Shown: in pieces, positions 36,291 to 45,010 of the stretch
How the letters are laid out: each line of letters starts with the position of its first letter
Position numbering within the stretch: the first letter of the stretch is position 1
From: Hymenobacter psoromatis
GTDB taxonomy: Bacteria; Bacteroidota; Bacteroidia; Cytophagales; Hymenobacteraceae
Length of the DNA stretch: 64,000 nucleotides
Direction of reading: 5' to 3'
Assembly: GCF_020012125.1 (NCBI RefSeq)
Contig: NZ_JAIFAG010000001.1
Span: 2,542,001 to 2,606,000, forward strand
Made by a program: the position numbers and the translations under genes
The notes under the pieces: generated by a model
Databases searched by the model: none
The model's input: the letters and a program-made list of their open reading frames with translations, nothing else
What the model was told of the DNA's origin: nothing

Positions 36291-36398
36291 CTACCCCTCC
36301 TTTTTCTGGTGGGTGGTGATGAGCACCACCGAGCCCACGATAACGGCCGCGCCCGCCAGCATCTGGGCCGTGAGGGCTTCGGGCAGCAGGGCCCAGTA
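36291..36398 (-). pseudogene. C-terminal remnant of an EamA transporter gene
   Basis: The frame reads Y-W-A-L-L-P-E-A-L-T-A-Q-M-L-A-G-A-A-V-I, then VGSVVLITTHQKKEG and a TAG stop. It matches the last 35 residues of the EamA protein encoded at 37173-38078 with only a few replacements. It has no upstream coding part, and homology ends at 36398. It marks the edge of the tandem duplication. Confidence 0.8.
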
Positions 36399-36446
36399 AT
36401 CTTACCGAGCTACAGGTTTATGCAGATGCGGGCGGCGCGCTCGGCA

Positions 36447-37255
36447 ATCAACAAAAATATGGTGCGAAAAGGTCGAGTTTGTCTACTCAGTTTGGTTGGA
36501 AGTCGGCTGTTAAATTTTGGCAAAAATGCTTGGCCTTGAGCTTACGCTTGATGTGTTTCGAAAGTTGGTGGGCACGAAAGTCTACTAGAGCCTGCGCTTC
36601 GTTTCGGCGGCTAAAATTACCGTAGACCAGCAATTCAGTGGTCAGCAGCGGCACCCCCAGAAAACCCACTACAAATCCAGCTTGGTCTGCAGAGCTAAAT
36701 ATTGGACCATTGCTGAGAGCAAAACCGCCGCCGCTGCCACCGTGCTTTTCGGGTTGCGATGCTACTACGATGGCTACCATTACCACGGCGATAACAGTGC
36801 CTGCCAGTACGTAAGTCCGTGTCCGGCGCTTGGCCACAAATAGCCGGTGTAGCGCCGCTACCGTATCGGATTCCGCCGGGGGGGTAGGGAGCAACACGCC
36901 AGGTGAATCGGGCGGGGAAGCCGGGCGGGATTCTTGCGCGGCAACCGGCTGCAAGGCTAGCAGCAAGCCTATTAATAAGAAAAAGTATTTCATAGCTTAG
37001 GGAGAAAATTTATTCTGCGAAATACGGCAGTCATTTTCACATCACCTAACCCAATAAAAAAACGCTGAAGTCTGATTATTTTCCTATAAACCCTTGATTT
37101 ACAATTTTTAATTTTTTAAAATGTCTCATTCTGAAGTCTGACACGCCCAACAATAAAGCTTGCGGCCCCGCCCTACCCCTCCTTTTTCTGGTGGGTGGTG
37201 ATGAGCACCACCGAGCCCACGATAACGGCCGCGCCCACCAGCATCTGGACCGTCA
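36447..37255 (-). repeat. Right unit of the diverged tandem duplication
   Basis: Homologous to 35472-36398; it includes the paralogous membrane-protein gene, its leader and the last codons of the intact EamA gene. The unit junction lies between 36398 and 36447. Confidence 0.75.
36487..36993 (-). CDS. Small membrane protein, paralogue of 35523-35966
   Basis: The 168-residue protein has a signal peptide (MKYFFLLIGLLLALQPVAAQ), LLPTPPAESDT, and ALHRLFVAKRR. Two hydrophobic segments follow, TYVLAGTVIAVVMVAIVVAS and FVVGFLGVPLLTTELLVYG, with a Gly/Ser-rich loop (GGSGGGF) between them, then a basic tail. The N-terminal third is nearly the same as in the downstream paralogue. The function is unknown. 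The duplicated leader with ATACGGCAGTCATTTTCACAT immediately upstream may hold a shared regulatory site. Confidence 0.65.
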   Translation of the reverse strand: MKYFFLLIGLLLALQPVAAQESRPASPPDSPGVLLPTPPAESDTVAALHRLFVAKRRTRTYVLAGTVIAVVMVAIVVASQPEKHGGSGGGFALSNGPIFSSADQAGFVVGFLGVPLLTTELLVYGNFSRRNEAQALVDFRAHQLSKHIKRKLKAKHFCQNLTADFQPN

Positions 37256-38078
37256 TTTTTTCACCCAGCAAAGCCCAGCCCAGCAGCACCGCCACCACGG
37301 GGTTGACGTAGGCGTAGGTGGCCACCCGCGTCGGCGGGGCGTGCTGCAACAGCCAGCTATACGCCGTGAAGGCCACCAGCGAGCCGAACACCACCAGGTA
37401 GCCCCAGCCCAGCCACGCTGCCGCCCCAAACTGGCCCGGCCGCAGCCCGCGCCACTCGCCGGTGGCCGTGCTCAGCACCAGCAGCAGCGCGCCGCCGGCC
37501 AGCATCTGCATCCCCGAGGCCAGCACCGGCGAGCGGGGCCGCGGCGCGCGCAGCCCGTAGATGGAGCCCGCTGCCCAGCTAAATGCCGCCAGCAGCACCA
37601 GCCCTACCCCCTCCAGCTGCGCCCGGCCCGAGCCGGCCGCCAGCTGCTCGCCCACCAGCAAATACACGCCCGCGAAGCCCAGGAGCAGCCCCAGCACTAC
37701 CCGTCCGCTGGGCCGCGCCTGGCCCAGCCACCACCAGCTCAGCAGCACTATCCAGAACGGTTCGCTGGCAATTAGCAGCGCCGCCAGGCTGGAAGGCAGC
37801 GTGCGCTCGGCCAGCACCACCAGGCCGTTGCCGCCCGCCAGCAGCATAGCACCTACTATCAGGCTCGTGCGCCACTGCACCAGCGTCGGCCGTTCGTAGG
37901 TGGCCGAGGCGCGGCTGACTAGCATCAGGATGCTACCCGCCAGCACGAAGCGGCTGCCCGCCAGCAGAAAAGGCGGCATCGTGGCAACGGCATATTTAAT
38001 GGCCAGGTAGGTGGAGCCCCACAGCAAGTACACGGCCGCGAAGGCGGCGATAAGTAGAAAGCGCGGGGCGGGTTTCAA
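37173..38078 (-). CDS. EamA/DMT-family transporter
   Basis: The 301-residue protein has ten predicted helices in two EamA repeats. The first includes FAAVYLLWGSTYLAIKYAVATMPPF and the second WAAGSIYGL to ATYAYVNPVVAVLLGWALLGE, the hallmark P-V-x-A motif before the last helices. The family exports metabolites or amino acids; the substrate is unknown. The start is TTG 38078 and no ATG is available. The upstream flank is a palindromic element ending only 11 nt away, which may have replaced the original leader. A remnant of a second copy of its 3' end lies at 36291. Confidence 0.88.
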   Translation of the reverse strand: MKPAPRFLLIAAFAAVYLLWGSTYLAIKYAVATMPPFLLAGSRFVLAGSILMLVSRASATYERPTLVQWRTSLIVGAMLLAGGNGLVVLAERTLPSSLAALLIASEPFWIVLLSWWWLGQARPSGRVVLGLLLGFAGVYLLVGEQLAAGSGRAQLEGVGLVLLAAFSWAAGSIYGLRAPRPRSPVLASGMQMLAGGALLLVLSTATGEWRGLRPGQFGAAAWLGWGYLVVFGSLVAFTAYSWLLQHAPPTRVATYAYVNPVVAVLLGWALLGEKMTVQMLVGAAVIVGSVVLITTHQKKEG

Positions 38079-38088
38079 ATTAAGAGTT

Positions 38089-38210
38089 AAGAGTTAAGGA
38101 GAACGGTCATGCTGACGAAGGAAGCATCTCGCGTGGGGTAGTAAATTCAATCGTTCAAGGATGTGAGCGAGATGCCTCCTTCGTCAGCATGACCGTTCTC
38201 CTTAACTCTT
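38089..38210. repeat. Class A palindromic element, 44-bp arms
   Basis: The arms 38089-38132 and 38167-38210 are reverse complements with one mismatch around a 34-nt centre. It contains GGTCATGCTGACGAAGGA and GCATCTCGC, the class A boxes. It occupies the whole space between the EamA start (38078) and the TonB receptor stop (38219). Confidence 0.88.
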
Positions 38211-38218
38211 ATTTTTCA

Positions 38219-40198
38219 CTACCGCTTCAGCGCCACGCGCACGCCAGCCATGAGCCAGCGGGTAGGCATGGGGGCACCCAGCAAATCGGAGTAGTGGGCG
38301 TTGAACAGGTTTTGGGCCTGGCCCACCAGCCACACGCGCTCGGGCAGCAGGGCCAACTCCAGGCGGGCGTTGAAGACGGCGTAGCTGGGCGTGAGCACGG
38401 CCAGGTTGGTGCTGGCGCTGGGCACGGTTTGCTGGGCGGCGCGCACTTTATAGAGGCCGCCCACGCTCAGCGTAAACCGCTGATGAACAAGGCTCAAATT
38501 GCCCGAAACCAGGTGGCGCGCCACGTTGGAGAGGTACTGCGACTGCACGTCGCCGGCCACGCCCAGGTGCACCCAGGTATAGCCCACGCTGCCATCGAGG
38601 CGCAGGGTAGAGGCCAGCCGGGCGCGGCTCGTCACTTCGGTTTCGATGCCCTGGGTAGTCACCGCAAACAGGTTTTCGGCCAGGCGATACGTCGCGTTGG
38701 GGTTGAGGTTGGTGAAGCCCGTCGTCTCAATTGTCTGGCTGCCCGAGGCGGCCACGTAGTCAATCAGGTTGCGGCCGTAGCGGTTGAAGTAGGTGCCGCG
38801 CAGCGTCAGGGCCGGCCGGGGCTGGTAGTCGAGGCCGGCCTCGTAGTTCCAGGTACGCTCGGCGCGCAGACCGGGGCTGCCCACGTTGAAGCCGCTGGGC
38901 ACCACGCCGGGCCGGATGGCCGAGTTGTACTGCTCCGTAAAATTGGGTGCCCGAATGCCCCTCCCCACCGCCCCGCGCACGGTCAGCCGTTCGCTCACCT
39001 GCTGGCTGGCATTGAGCTGCGGCACTACTTCGGTGCCGTAGTTCTGGTCGTGGTCGAGGCGCAGGGCGGCCGTGATATTCAGGCCCGGACTCGGCGCGAT
39101 GGCTGCCACCGCGAAGGCGCCGGCGTGCCACACGGTGTGGTCGCCGCGGTCGTTGCTTTGCACGGCGCGGCGGTCGGCCTGGCCGCCCAGCGTAAATCGC
39201 AGCTTATCAGACAATTGCAGCTGATGCTGGCCCTGCACGTTGAGGTAGTGCATGAGGTGGTCGCTGGCCGCCGTGGTGGGCGTATACACGTAGAAGTCGG
39301 TACTCGACGTGCCCACGATGGACAGCTCGGTGCGGGCGCGCTCGTTCCACTGGTAGCGCAGCTGGCCCTGGTACCAGTCGCGGGTGGTGGTTTCGCGGGC
39401 GCGGTCGCCGCTGTTGGTCGTGTAGAAATTTTGGGCGTTGTAGTCGCGCCTATCGAAGCTGGCGCGGGCGGCGGCGCTGAATTTCTCGGTGATTTGATAC
39501 GCGCCCGACAGCGAATAAGTGTTCAGCTTGAAGTCGTTGCGCCCGCCGCCGGGCAGGTCGAGGAGCTGGCCGCTAGCCGTGTTGTTGAGGATGCCGCCCG
39601 CCAGGCGCAGGCCGTGGTCCTGGCCATAAAAGCCGGCATTGGTGCTTTTCAGGCCATATTCCCCAGCCAGGAAAGTGCCCGCCAACTCGGTGCCGTCGGG
39701 CCGGTGGGTAGCGGCGAAGGTCTTGGTCACGATGTTGATGAAGCCGCCCACCGCATCGGGGCCGTAGAGCGCCGCGCCGGGGCCGCGCACCACCTCAATC
39801 TGCTCAATCTCGGCCGGCGAGATGGGAAAATACCCGTTGAAATGCCCGGTCAGCGGGTCGTTCAGCCGCATCCCATCCAGCAAAATCAGGACTTGATTAA
39901 AGGTCGAGCCGCGCAGCGTAATATCGGACTGGGTGCCGAAGCTGCCCCGGCCCTGAATTTCGATATTGGGCAGCAGCCGCAGCAGGTCGTCGAGCGAGGC
40001 CACCGGGTAGCGGCTCAGGGTGCTACCGGGCACCACGGTCACGTAGCGGCCGGTTTGGCCCGCAAGCTGGCCGAGGCGGGTGGCGTACACGGTTACTTCG
40101 CCCAGGCGGCGGGCCGTGTCGGCGGGCACGGTTAGCTGTTGGGCACGAACGGCCAGCGGCAGGGCCACACTCGCAGCAAGTAGTAAGAATCGGGGCAT
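38219..40198 (-). CDS. TonB-dependent outer-membrane receptor (BtuB/FepA-like)
   Basis: I use ATG 40198 (MPRFLLLAASVALPLAVRAQ, a signal peptide), giving 659 residues. The plug domain is clear: GEVTVYATR (a TonB-box-like start), LDDLLRLLPNIEIQGRG, ITLRGSTFNQVLILLDGMRL and IEQIEVVRGPGAALYGPDAV. The beta-barrel follows and ends MAGVRVALKR. There is no N-terminal carboxypeptidase-like domain, so it is of the classic cobalamin/siderophore type and not SusC. The barrel contains ETTTRDWYQGQLRYQWN and LRAERTWNYEAGLDYQ as typical strands. The ligand is not apparent. A TACCTTTG box lies 22 nt before the ATG. Confidence 0.93.
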   Translation of the reverse strand: MPRFLLLAASVALPLAVRAQQLTVPADTARRLGEVTVYATRLGQLAGQTGRYVTVVPGSTLSRYPVASLDDLLRLLPNIEIQGRGSFGTQSDITLRGSTFNQVLILLDGMRLNDPLTGHFNGYFPISPAEIEQIEVVRGPGAALYGPDAVGGFINIVTKTFAATHRPDGTELAGTFLAGEYGLKSTNAGFYGQDHGLRLAGGILNNTASGQLLDLPGGGRNDFKLNTYSLSGAYQITEKFSAAARASFDRRDYNAQNFYTTNSGDRARETTTRDWYQGQLRYQWNERARTELSIVGTSSTDFYVYTPTTAASDHLMHYLNVQGQHQLQLSDKLRFTLGGQADRRAVQSNDRGDHTVWHAGAFAVAAIAPSPGLNITAALRLDHDQNYGTEVVPQLNASQQVSERLTVRGAVGRGIRAPNFTEQYNSAIRPGVVPSGFNVGSPGLRAERTWNYEAGLDYQPRPALTLRGTYFNRYGRNLIDYVAASGSQTIETTGFTNLNPNATYRLAENLFAVTTQGIETEVTSRARLASTLRLDGSVGYTWVHLGVAGDVQSQYLSNVARHLVSGNLSLVHQRFTLSVGGLYKVRAAQQTVPSASTNLAVLTPSYAVFNARLELALLPERVWLVGQAQNLFNAHYSDLLGAPMPTRWLMAGVRVALKR

Positions 40199-40219
40199 AG
40201 GCGGCAGGTAAAACGGCCG

Positions 40220-40227
40220 CAAAGGTA
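40220..40227 (-). promoter_or_regulatory. -7 promoter box TACCTTTG for the TonB receptor gene
   Basis: The reverse complement reads TACCTTTG, a full match to TAnnTTTG, 22 nt before the ATG at 40198. Confidence 0.55.
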
Positions 40228-40308
40228 CCCCGCCGGGTTAGTTTGGCGAAGACGTTTGTTCTTTCTTAATACAAAACATGCTCGCCAGGACAACTGATTT
40301 CCCTACCC

Positions 40309-41229
40309 CTACTTGGCGGGCGCGACCGGCTTCTGGCGCGTCAGCAGCAAGCCCAGGCCCAGGCCCTGGCTGAATTGAATGCCGGAGTCCTGGTCGTGCT
40401 GGTAGAGCACGGTGCTCTGAAAATTTACGCTCAGCAGGCCGTACACTTTGGCCGTAAGGGTGAGGTCGAGGCGCTGGTTGATGTCCTGGGCCCTGAAGCT
40501 GCCGTAGTTGGTGAAGAGCAGGTAGCGCGCCTTGAAGTTGGCGGCCGGGCCCAGGGGCTGCTCCAGCTCGGCCAAAATCTGGGCCGCCAGAATTTCCCAG
40601 CGGGTGCTGTGGCCGGGGTTCACGCCGTACACCACATCGGTGGGTAGGGTCTGGAAACGGGCCGGGTCGCGCACGATGGTCAGGCGCGGGGCGAAGGGCG
40701 AGAGGCGTAGCGAAAACCGCGCGTTGGGCCGGTACTCAAACCCGTAGGCGTTGGTGAGGTAGCCAGGAGCCAGAAAGTCAGATAGCAGGCGCGGCGTAGC
40801 CTCCGTATAGTCGTAGCCGGGTGCGAACTGCGAGAGCAGGTTCAGCGACACGAAGGCATTCCAATGCGCCGACAGCGCGTGGCCGTACTTGGTATCGAGC
40901 CAGAGGCGGTCGTTGGTTTTGCGGTAGCTCTGCCCCCGCGTATACTGGGCGGCGTACAGAAAATCGGCCTCGTTGTCCCAGCTGCGCGGCCCTTGCCGGT
41001 AGTGCGCCTGGGCATTAAAGAGCCCGCTGAGGCCCACCGAGCTGGCTCCGCCGCCCTTCCAGTTATTGGAGAGCAGCGACTCGTTGAGGTTGAGGCCCAC
41101 CTTGAGGCTGGTGTGCCAAGCCGTGTCGGCGGGGGTAGGCGCGGGAGCCGGCACCGGGGGCACTACCTGCGCCTGGCTTTCCAGCGCGGCCAGGCCGAAG
41201 GCAGCCAGCAGTATAAGAAGTTTTTTCAT
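40309..41229 (-). CDS. DUF3078 outer-membrane protein
   Basis: The 306-residue product has a signal peptide (MKKLLILLAAFGLAALESQA) and a Pro-rich linker. Then comes WHTSLKVGLNLNESLLSNNWKGGG, the opening of DUF3078, a Bacteroidota beta-barrel family of unknown function. Alternating strands such as DNEADFLYAAQYTRGQ and RYLLFTNYGSF fit a small outer-membrane barrel. It lies upstream of the TonB receptor in the same direction, about 110 nt apart, but has its own leader. Confidence 0.85.
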   Translation of the reverse strand: MKKLLILLAAFGLAALESQAQVVPPVPAPAPTPADTAWHTSLKVGLNLNESLLSNNWKGGGASSVGLSGLFNAQAHYRQGPRSWDNEADFLYAAQYTRGQSYRKTNDRLWLDTKYGHALSAHWNAFVSLNLLSQFAPGYDYTEATPRLLSDFLAPGYLTNAYGFEYRPNARFSLRLSPFAPRLTIVRDPARFQTLPTDVVYGVNPGHSTRWEILAAQILAELEQPLGPAANFKARYLLFTNYGSFRAQDINQRLDLTLTAKVYGLLSVNFQSTVLYQHDQDSGIQFSQGLGLGLLLTRQKPVAPAK

Positions 41230-41540
41230 AAGCTGACGGATTCCGGACCGTTAAGTTTCCAGCCGGTACCGCACCGCGAAATTACTGGTTGAGGATAAGT
41301 TACTATCAACCTTTTCAGTCAAGCGCAGCTTTAGCTGACTGAGCCTACCTTCGTAGTCGGGCTGACTCGTGGCTTCGGCCATCGGCAGCCCTTACCAAAG
41401 CGCAGAACCGGCTCCGTAATTTTGCGGGCCTGCGGGCGCATCGCTAGGTGCTGGCAACAACCAGCTACCCAGGCCGCGAGAAAATAAAATAGCCGCTCTC
41501 GTGGGGGCACGAAAGCCACCGCCCGCGTGTACTAGTAAGC
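41230..41540. other. Intergenic region, no supported gene
   Basis: About 310 nt between divergent genes, containing a degenerate -7 box TAATTTCG (reverse strand, 41278-41285) 48 nt before the DUF3078 gene. A 62-codon minus-strand frame at 41331-41519 has no protein-like features. Confidence 0.4.
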
Positions 41541-41840
41541 ATGGAGACGTTCCTTAACTTTCTCTTCCATCACGGAGCCCTCAGCTCCGCTCAGTACTGG
41601 CACTTACGCCTGCTTAGTACCATCGCGTTCGGGCCGATACTAGCCATCTTATACCTGATTTTTTTTAGTTGGCGCGCGCCGCGCCAGCCTAAAGTACCCG
41701 CCGGTAGCCTACCCACTATGTGGGTGAGTAGCAAAGGCCAGCTGCTGGTGAGGCGGCCCCATCGCCGGGCTCCCATCCTGAACCTGCCTACCCTGGCCAG
41801 CCCACCCCCCGCGACCAAGCCTTACCCCAGGGGCTGGTAG
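41541..41840 (+). CDS. Possible small membrane protein
   Basis: The 99-residue frame starts at ATG 41541 (METFLNFLFHHGALSSAQYW). One strongly hydrophobic helix (FGPILAILYLIFFSW) is followed by a Pro/Arg-rich cytoplasmic-looking tail. Its composition is acceptable for a real protein but no homologue is recognised, and the Pro-rich tail contains the over-represented CTACCC heptamer pieces. It may be a chance frame. Confidence 0.35.
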   Translation: METFLNFLFHHGALSSAQYWHLRLLSTIAFGPILAILYLIFFSWRAPRQPKVPAGSLPTMWVSSKGQLLVRRPHRRAPILNLPTLASPPPATKPYPRGW

Positions 41841-41940
41841 TAGCCGGCCAGGTAGCTAAATTCGCGTTGCCCCAAGGTGGCTTCCCTACCCCCCAATTGC
41901 TGCCCAAACGCCCCACGGCCGGCTGAAGCTTGCCGCGCGG

Positions 41941-42762
41941 TTACCGTGGCCGCCAGGTGAGGCTCAGGCCGGGGGCGCTGCCATAATAAGTAGGCATAAT
42001 GCTCACGTCGCGGCCGATGGACTTGCGGCCCCACCGGTTGCGGTGGGTGAGGTAGGCCAGGTGGGCACTCAGGATGCCGAAGCCCGCGCCGGCCACCACG
42101 TCGCTCTGCCAGTGCTTGTCCACAATCATGCGCAGGCCCGCCACGCTGGTAGCCACGGCGTAAGCCCCGATGCCGTACCACTGGCTTTTGTCCCGAAACT
42201 CGGTATGCACGATGCTGGCCGCCAAAAACGCCTGCGCCGTGTGGCCCGACGGAAACGAAAGGTTATCCGACCCGTCGGGCCGCTCCTCGTGGCTCAGCGC
42301 CTTTACGATATACGTGCTGCTGAGCATAATTACCTCGCTCTTGGCGATGAGCAGCAGCGTGTTGAGGCGGTCATTGCGGCCCTCTACCCCAAACAGCTCA
42401 ACCGCCCCCAGCTCCAGGTAGGGCACAAAGATGAGGTAGTCGGCCACGCGGGTCTGGGAGGCAGGAAATAGCCGGTGAATATCGCGCTGCGCCTCCTGGT
42501 TGGTATAAAAACCGTGGCCGTTGAACGTGTACGCCCCGTAGCCAATGAGCAGGGCCGGAATGGCCGCCGCCCGAAACACCTTACTCTTGAGAAACGGCTG
42601 GTGGGCCGCCGCGGGTACCCCGGCGGGGCTCTCATACTTGTGGGTGGTATCGGCGGGGGTAGGCGGGGCCGGCCGGAGGGGCACCTGGGCCAGCGCGGGC
42701 GCCGCGCTGCGCAGCAGCAAGGCCAGCAGGCCGGCGCGGGTAGCAAGCATAAAGGAAGACAT
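41941..42762 (-). CDS. PAP2-family lipid phosphatase
   Basis: From ATG 42762 (MSSFMLATRAGLLALLL) the product has 273 residues; frames further upstream to 42849 seem spurious. It has a signal sequence followed by a Pro-rich linker. The three phosphatidic-acid phosphatase motifs are visible: K-A-L-S-H-E-E-R-P, L-S-F-P-S-G-H-T-A-Q-A-F with the catalytic His, and GLRMIVDKHWQSDVVAG with the second His and Asp. The arrangement suits a periplasmic phosphatase acting on lipid phosphates or undecaprenyl pyrophosphate. The substrate is uncertain. Confidence 0.88.
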   Translation of the reverse strand: MSSFMLATRAGLLALLLRSAAPALAQVPLRPAPPTPADTTHKYESPAGVPAAAHQPFLKSKVFRAAAIPALLIGYGAYTFNGHGFYTNQEAQRDIHRLFPASQTRVADYLIFVPYLELGAVELFGVEGRNDRLNTLLLIAKSEVIMLSSTYIVKALSHEERPDGSDNLSFPSGHTAQAFLAASIVHTEFRDKSQWYGIGAYAVATSVAGLRMIVDKHWQSDVVAGAGFGILSAHLAYLTHRNRWGRKSIGRDVSIMPTYYGSAPGLSLTWRPR

Positions 42763-42868
42763 CAGCACTAATTTGATAACAGACTGCGCTCTACGCAAAC
42801 TGCGTCTTTTTGCTGCCCCCGGCAAACCTACCCGGCAATCCTGATGCATTTCTGACGGCCGCTAGGGT

Positions 42869-42880
42869 GGTAACGTTGCC
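42869..42880. promoter_or_regulatory. Possible LacI-type operator before the FAH-family gene
   Basis: GGTAACGTTGCC is a near-palindrome with a central CG and resembles the two sites in front of the UxaB gene (positions 45137-45162). It lies 62 nt before the FAH-family start. It could link this gene to the hexuronate regulator. Confidence 0.3.
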
Positions 42881-42941
42881 TGGAGCAAGGCTTCCTTCGT
42901 CCGCAAGCCGTTCTTGCACTACTTATTCCTAATTCCCTCTC

Positions 42942-43805
42942 ATGTTCCTTATTCGCCACGGCCAGCCCGGCCACGAAAAGCCTGGTATCGTGCTCGACGG
43001 CCAGCGCTACGACCTCAGCCCTTTTGGGGAAGATTACGACGAGCGTTTTTTTGCCAGCGACGGCCTGCGCCGCCTGGCGGCCTACCTCGACGTGCAGCGC
43101 GAGCTGCTGCTACCCGTGCCCGCCGCCGCGCGGCTGGGGCCGCCGGTGGCCCGGCCCTCCAAAATCGTGTGCGCGGGCCTCAACTATACCGACCACGCCC
43201 AGGAAATGGCCCTACCCCTACCTACCGAACCGGTCATTTTTTTGAAAGCGCCTTCGGCTCTGAGCGGGCCTTGCGACGACATTGTGCTCCCCCCCAGCTC
43301 GGTGAAAACCGATTGGGAAGTGGAGCTAGCGGTGGTGATAGGCCGGCGGGCGGCCTACGTGGCGGAGGCCGACGCGCTGAGCTACGTGGCCGGCTACGTG
43401 CTGCACAACGATGTGAGCGAGCGCGCCTACCAGCTGGAGCGCGGCGGCACCTGGGACAAGGGCAAGGGCTGCGACACCTTCGGCCCGCTCGGCCCCTGGC
43501 TCGCTACCCCCGACGAGCTGGCCAACCCCGCCTCCCTGCGCATCTGGCTGACCCTCAACAATATGCCGCAGCAGGAAGGCAGCACCGCCAACTTAATTTT
43601 CAGCGTGCCTTACCTCATCAGTTACGTCAGCCAGTTTATGACCCTGCTGCCGGGCGACATCCTATCGACCGGCACGCCGGCCGGGGTAGGCGGCGGCCAG
43701 CAGCCCCCGCGCTACCTGGCCCCCGGCGACGTGCTGGAGCTGGGCATCACGGGCCTGGGCACGGCCCGGCAAGTGGTGCGCGCCTACCCCGCCGCCACCG
43801 ACTGA
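42942..43805 (+). CDS. Fumarylacetoacetate hydrolase-family enzyme
   Basis: The 287-residue protein has an N-terminal lid region. It then shows PSKIVCAGLNYTDHAQEM, P-V-I-F-L-K-A-P-S-A-L-S-G-P, WEVELAVVIGR with the metal-binding acidic residues, GYVLHNDVSERAYQ, and LSTGTPAGVGGG. These are the classic FAH catalytic-core motifs of divalent-metal C-C hydrolases such as ureidoglycolate lyase and 2,4-diketo-3-deoxy-sugar-acid hydrolases. Its position beside the hexuronate gene cluster and LacI regulator suggests sugar-acid cleavage, but the exact substrate is open. Confidence 0.88.
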   Translation: MFLIRHGQPGHEKPGIVLDGQRYDLSPFGEDYDERFFASDGLRRLAAYLDVQRELLLPVPAAARLGPPVARPSKIVCAGLNYTDHAQEMALPLPTEPVIFLKAPSALSGPCDDIVLPPSSVKTDWEVELAVVIGRRAAYVAEADALSYVAGYVLHNDVSERAYQLERGGTWDKGKGCDTFGPLGPWLATPDELANPASLRIWLTLNNMPQQEGSTANLIFSVPYLISYVSQFMTLLPGDILSTGTPAGVGGGQQPPRYLAPGDVLELGITGLGTARQVVRAYPAATD

Positions 43806-43978
43806 AGTTTGGTATTGGTTGCCTTCGGTGCCGTGCTCGCCGACTGCGCTGCCTATCATCATTAAACCAAATACGTATCAAGGGACAAGAGACGCTGACC
43901 AGGGGCAAAAACCACGTGCACCTGGTGGGCGAAAACGCGGCCTGAGTCAGTAGCGACCGGCCCGGCCACGCTGGCGGC

Positions 43979-45010
43979 CTAGGCCACTACCGCCGGCCGC
44001 ACCGACGACTCGCGCAGCACCAGGGTGGTCGGGATGGTGAGCGTAGCGGGCGGGTTCGCGTGGTGCTTCTTCTCAATCAGGTCGAGCAGCTGGCCTACGG
44101 CTACCCGGCCGATTTCGGTGGCCGGCTGCACCACCGTGCTCAGCGGGGGCGACAGCAGGTCGGCCACCGTCAGGTTGGTGAAGCCGATGAGCGACACGTC
44201 GTCGGGGATGCGCACGCGGCGCTGGCGCAGGGCGGCCAGGCAGCCCACCACCAGCTGGTCGCTGGCCGTGAAAAAGGCGTCGGGGGCGGGCCGCTGGGCC
44301 AGCAGCTCCTCCACGAGCGGCCCCATTTCGCCGGGGCCTAAGGTGCCGAAGCGCACCAGGCGCTCATCATAGGGCACGCCGGCCTGCGCCAGGGCGGCGC
44401 GGTAGCCGGCCAGGCGCTCCTGCGTGATGCTGAGCCAGGGCTGAATGGTGAGGTGGGCGATGCGCCGCCGCCCCGATTGCAGCAGATGCTGGGTGGCGGC
44501 AAACGCCCCGTCGAAGTTGCCGGCCACCACGCGGGGCGTGTCCAGGGCCGCCGACACCCGGTCGAACTGCACGATGGGCGTGCCCTGCTGCTGCAATTCC
44601 TGCAAGTGGCTCACATCGTTGGTTTCGCTGCTTAGCGAGATGAGCAGGCCATCGACGCGCCGGGCCAGGGCCTGGCGCAGGTTGGCCACTTCGCGGTCGT
44701 AGGCCTCGTGGGTCTGGAAAATGAGCACGTCGTAGCCGCGCTGGTTGGCCACCTCCTCAATCCCATCGATGGCCTGCGAAAAGTAATAATTAGCCACCTG
44801 CGGCACTATCACCCCGATGGCCTTGCTGCTGCTGCCGCCCTTCAGGCTGAGGGCGATGGGATTGGGGCGGTAGTGCAGGCGCGCGGCGCACTCCATCACC
44901 ACCCGCTTGGTCTCGGAGTTGATTTCGTAGCTGTCGCGCAGCGCCCGCGACACGGTCGATACCGAGATGTTCAGCTCCTTGGCAATGTCTTTGAGCGTGG
45001 CAGGTCCCAA
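43979..45010 (-). CDS. LacI-family transcriptional regulator, probably of hexuronate genes
   Basis: The 343-residue regulator starts at TTG 45010 and begins (M)GPATLKDIAKELNISVSTVS, a LacI helix-turn-helix followed by the hinge helix (NPIALSLKG). The periplasmic-binding-protein-like domain follows (IGVIVPQVANYYFSQAIDGI, DGLLISLSSET, FFTASDQLVVGCL). It is divergent from the UxaB gene, with two operator-like sites between them. By context it should repress or activate the hexuronate genes in response to a uronate or intermediate; the ligand is unproven. Confidence 0.9.
   Translation of the reverse strand: MGPATLKDIAKELNISVSTVSRALRDSYEINSETKRVVMECAARLHYRPNPIALSLKGGSSSKAIGVIVPQVANYYFSQAIDGIEEVANQRGYDVLIFQTHEAYDREVANLRQALARRVDGLLISLSSETNDVSHLQELQQQGTPIVQFDRVSAALDTPRVVAGNFDGAFAATQHLLQSGRRRIAHLTIQPWLSITQERLAGYRAALAQAGVPYDERLVRFGTLGPGEMGPLVEELLAQRPAPDAFFTASDQLVVGCLAALRQRRVRIPDDVSLIGFTNLTVADLLSPPLSTVVQPATEIGRVAVGQLLDLIEKKHHANPPATLTIPTTLVLRESSVRPAVVA

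Larger units (their letters stand above)
35472..36398 (-). repeat. Left unit of a diverged tandem duplication
   Basis: This unit matches 36447-37255 in order: the segment ATCAACAAAAATA with GCGAAAAGGTCG (35475/36450), the membrane-protein gene (35523/36487), its upstream block with ATACGGCAGTCATTTTCACAT (35996/37022), and the end of an EamA gene (36291/37173). The units differ at many bases, so the duplication is not recent. The left unit is also interrupted by the element at 36060-36217. Confidence 0.75.

Noticed and set aside
38189..40135. 648-codon plus-strand frame
   Set aside because: Opposite the TonB receptor gene; low-complexity Gly/Ala/His composition and no domain. A GC-driven shadow.
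41331..41519. 62-codon minus-strand frame
   Set aside because: Cys/Arg-rich, no supporting features.
43806..43978. Coding-like tail IKGQETLTRGKNHVHLVGENAA after the FAH gene
   Set aside because: Read in the frame of a spurious ORF that overlaps the FAH gene; no start or homologue seen. Could be a gene remnant but unsupported.
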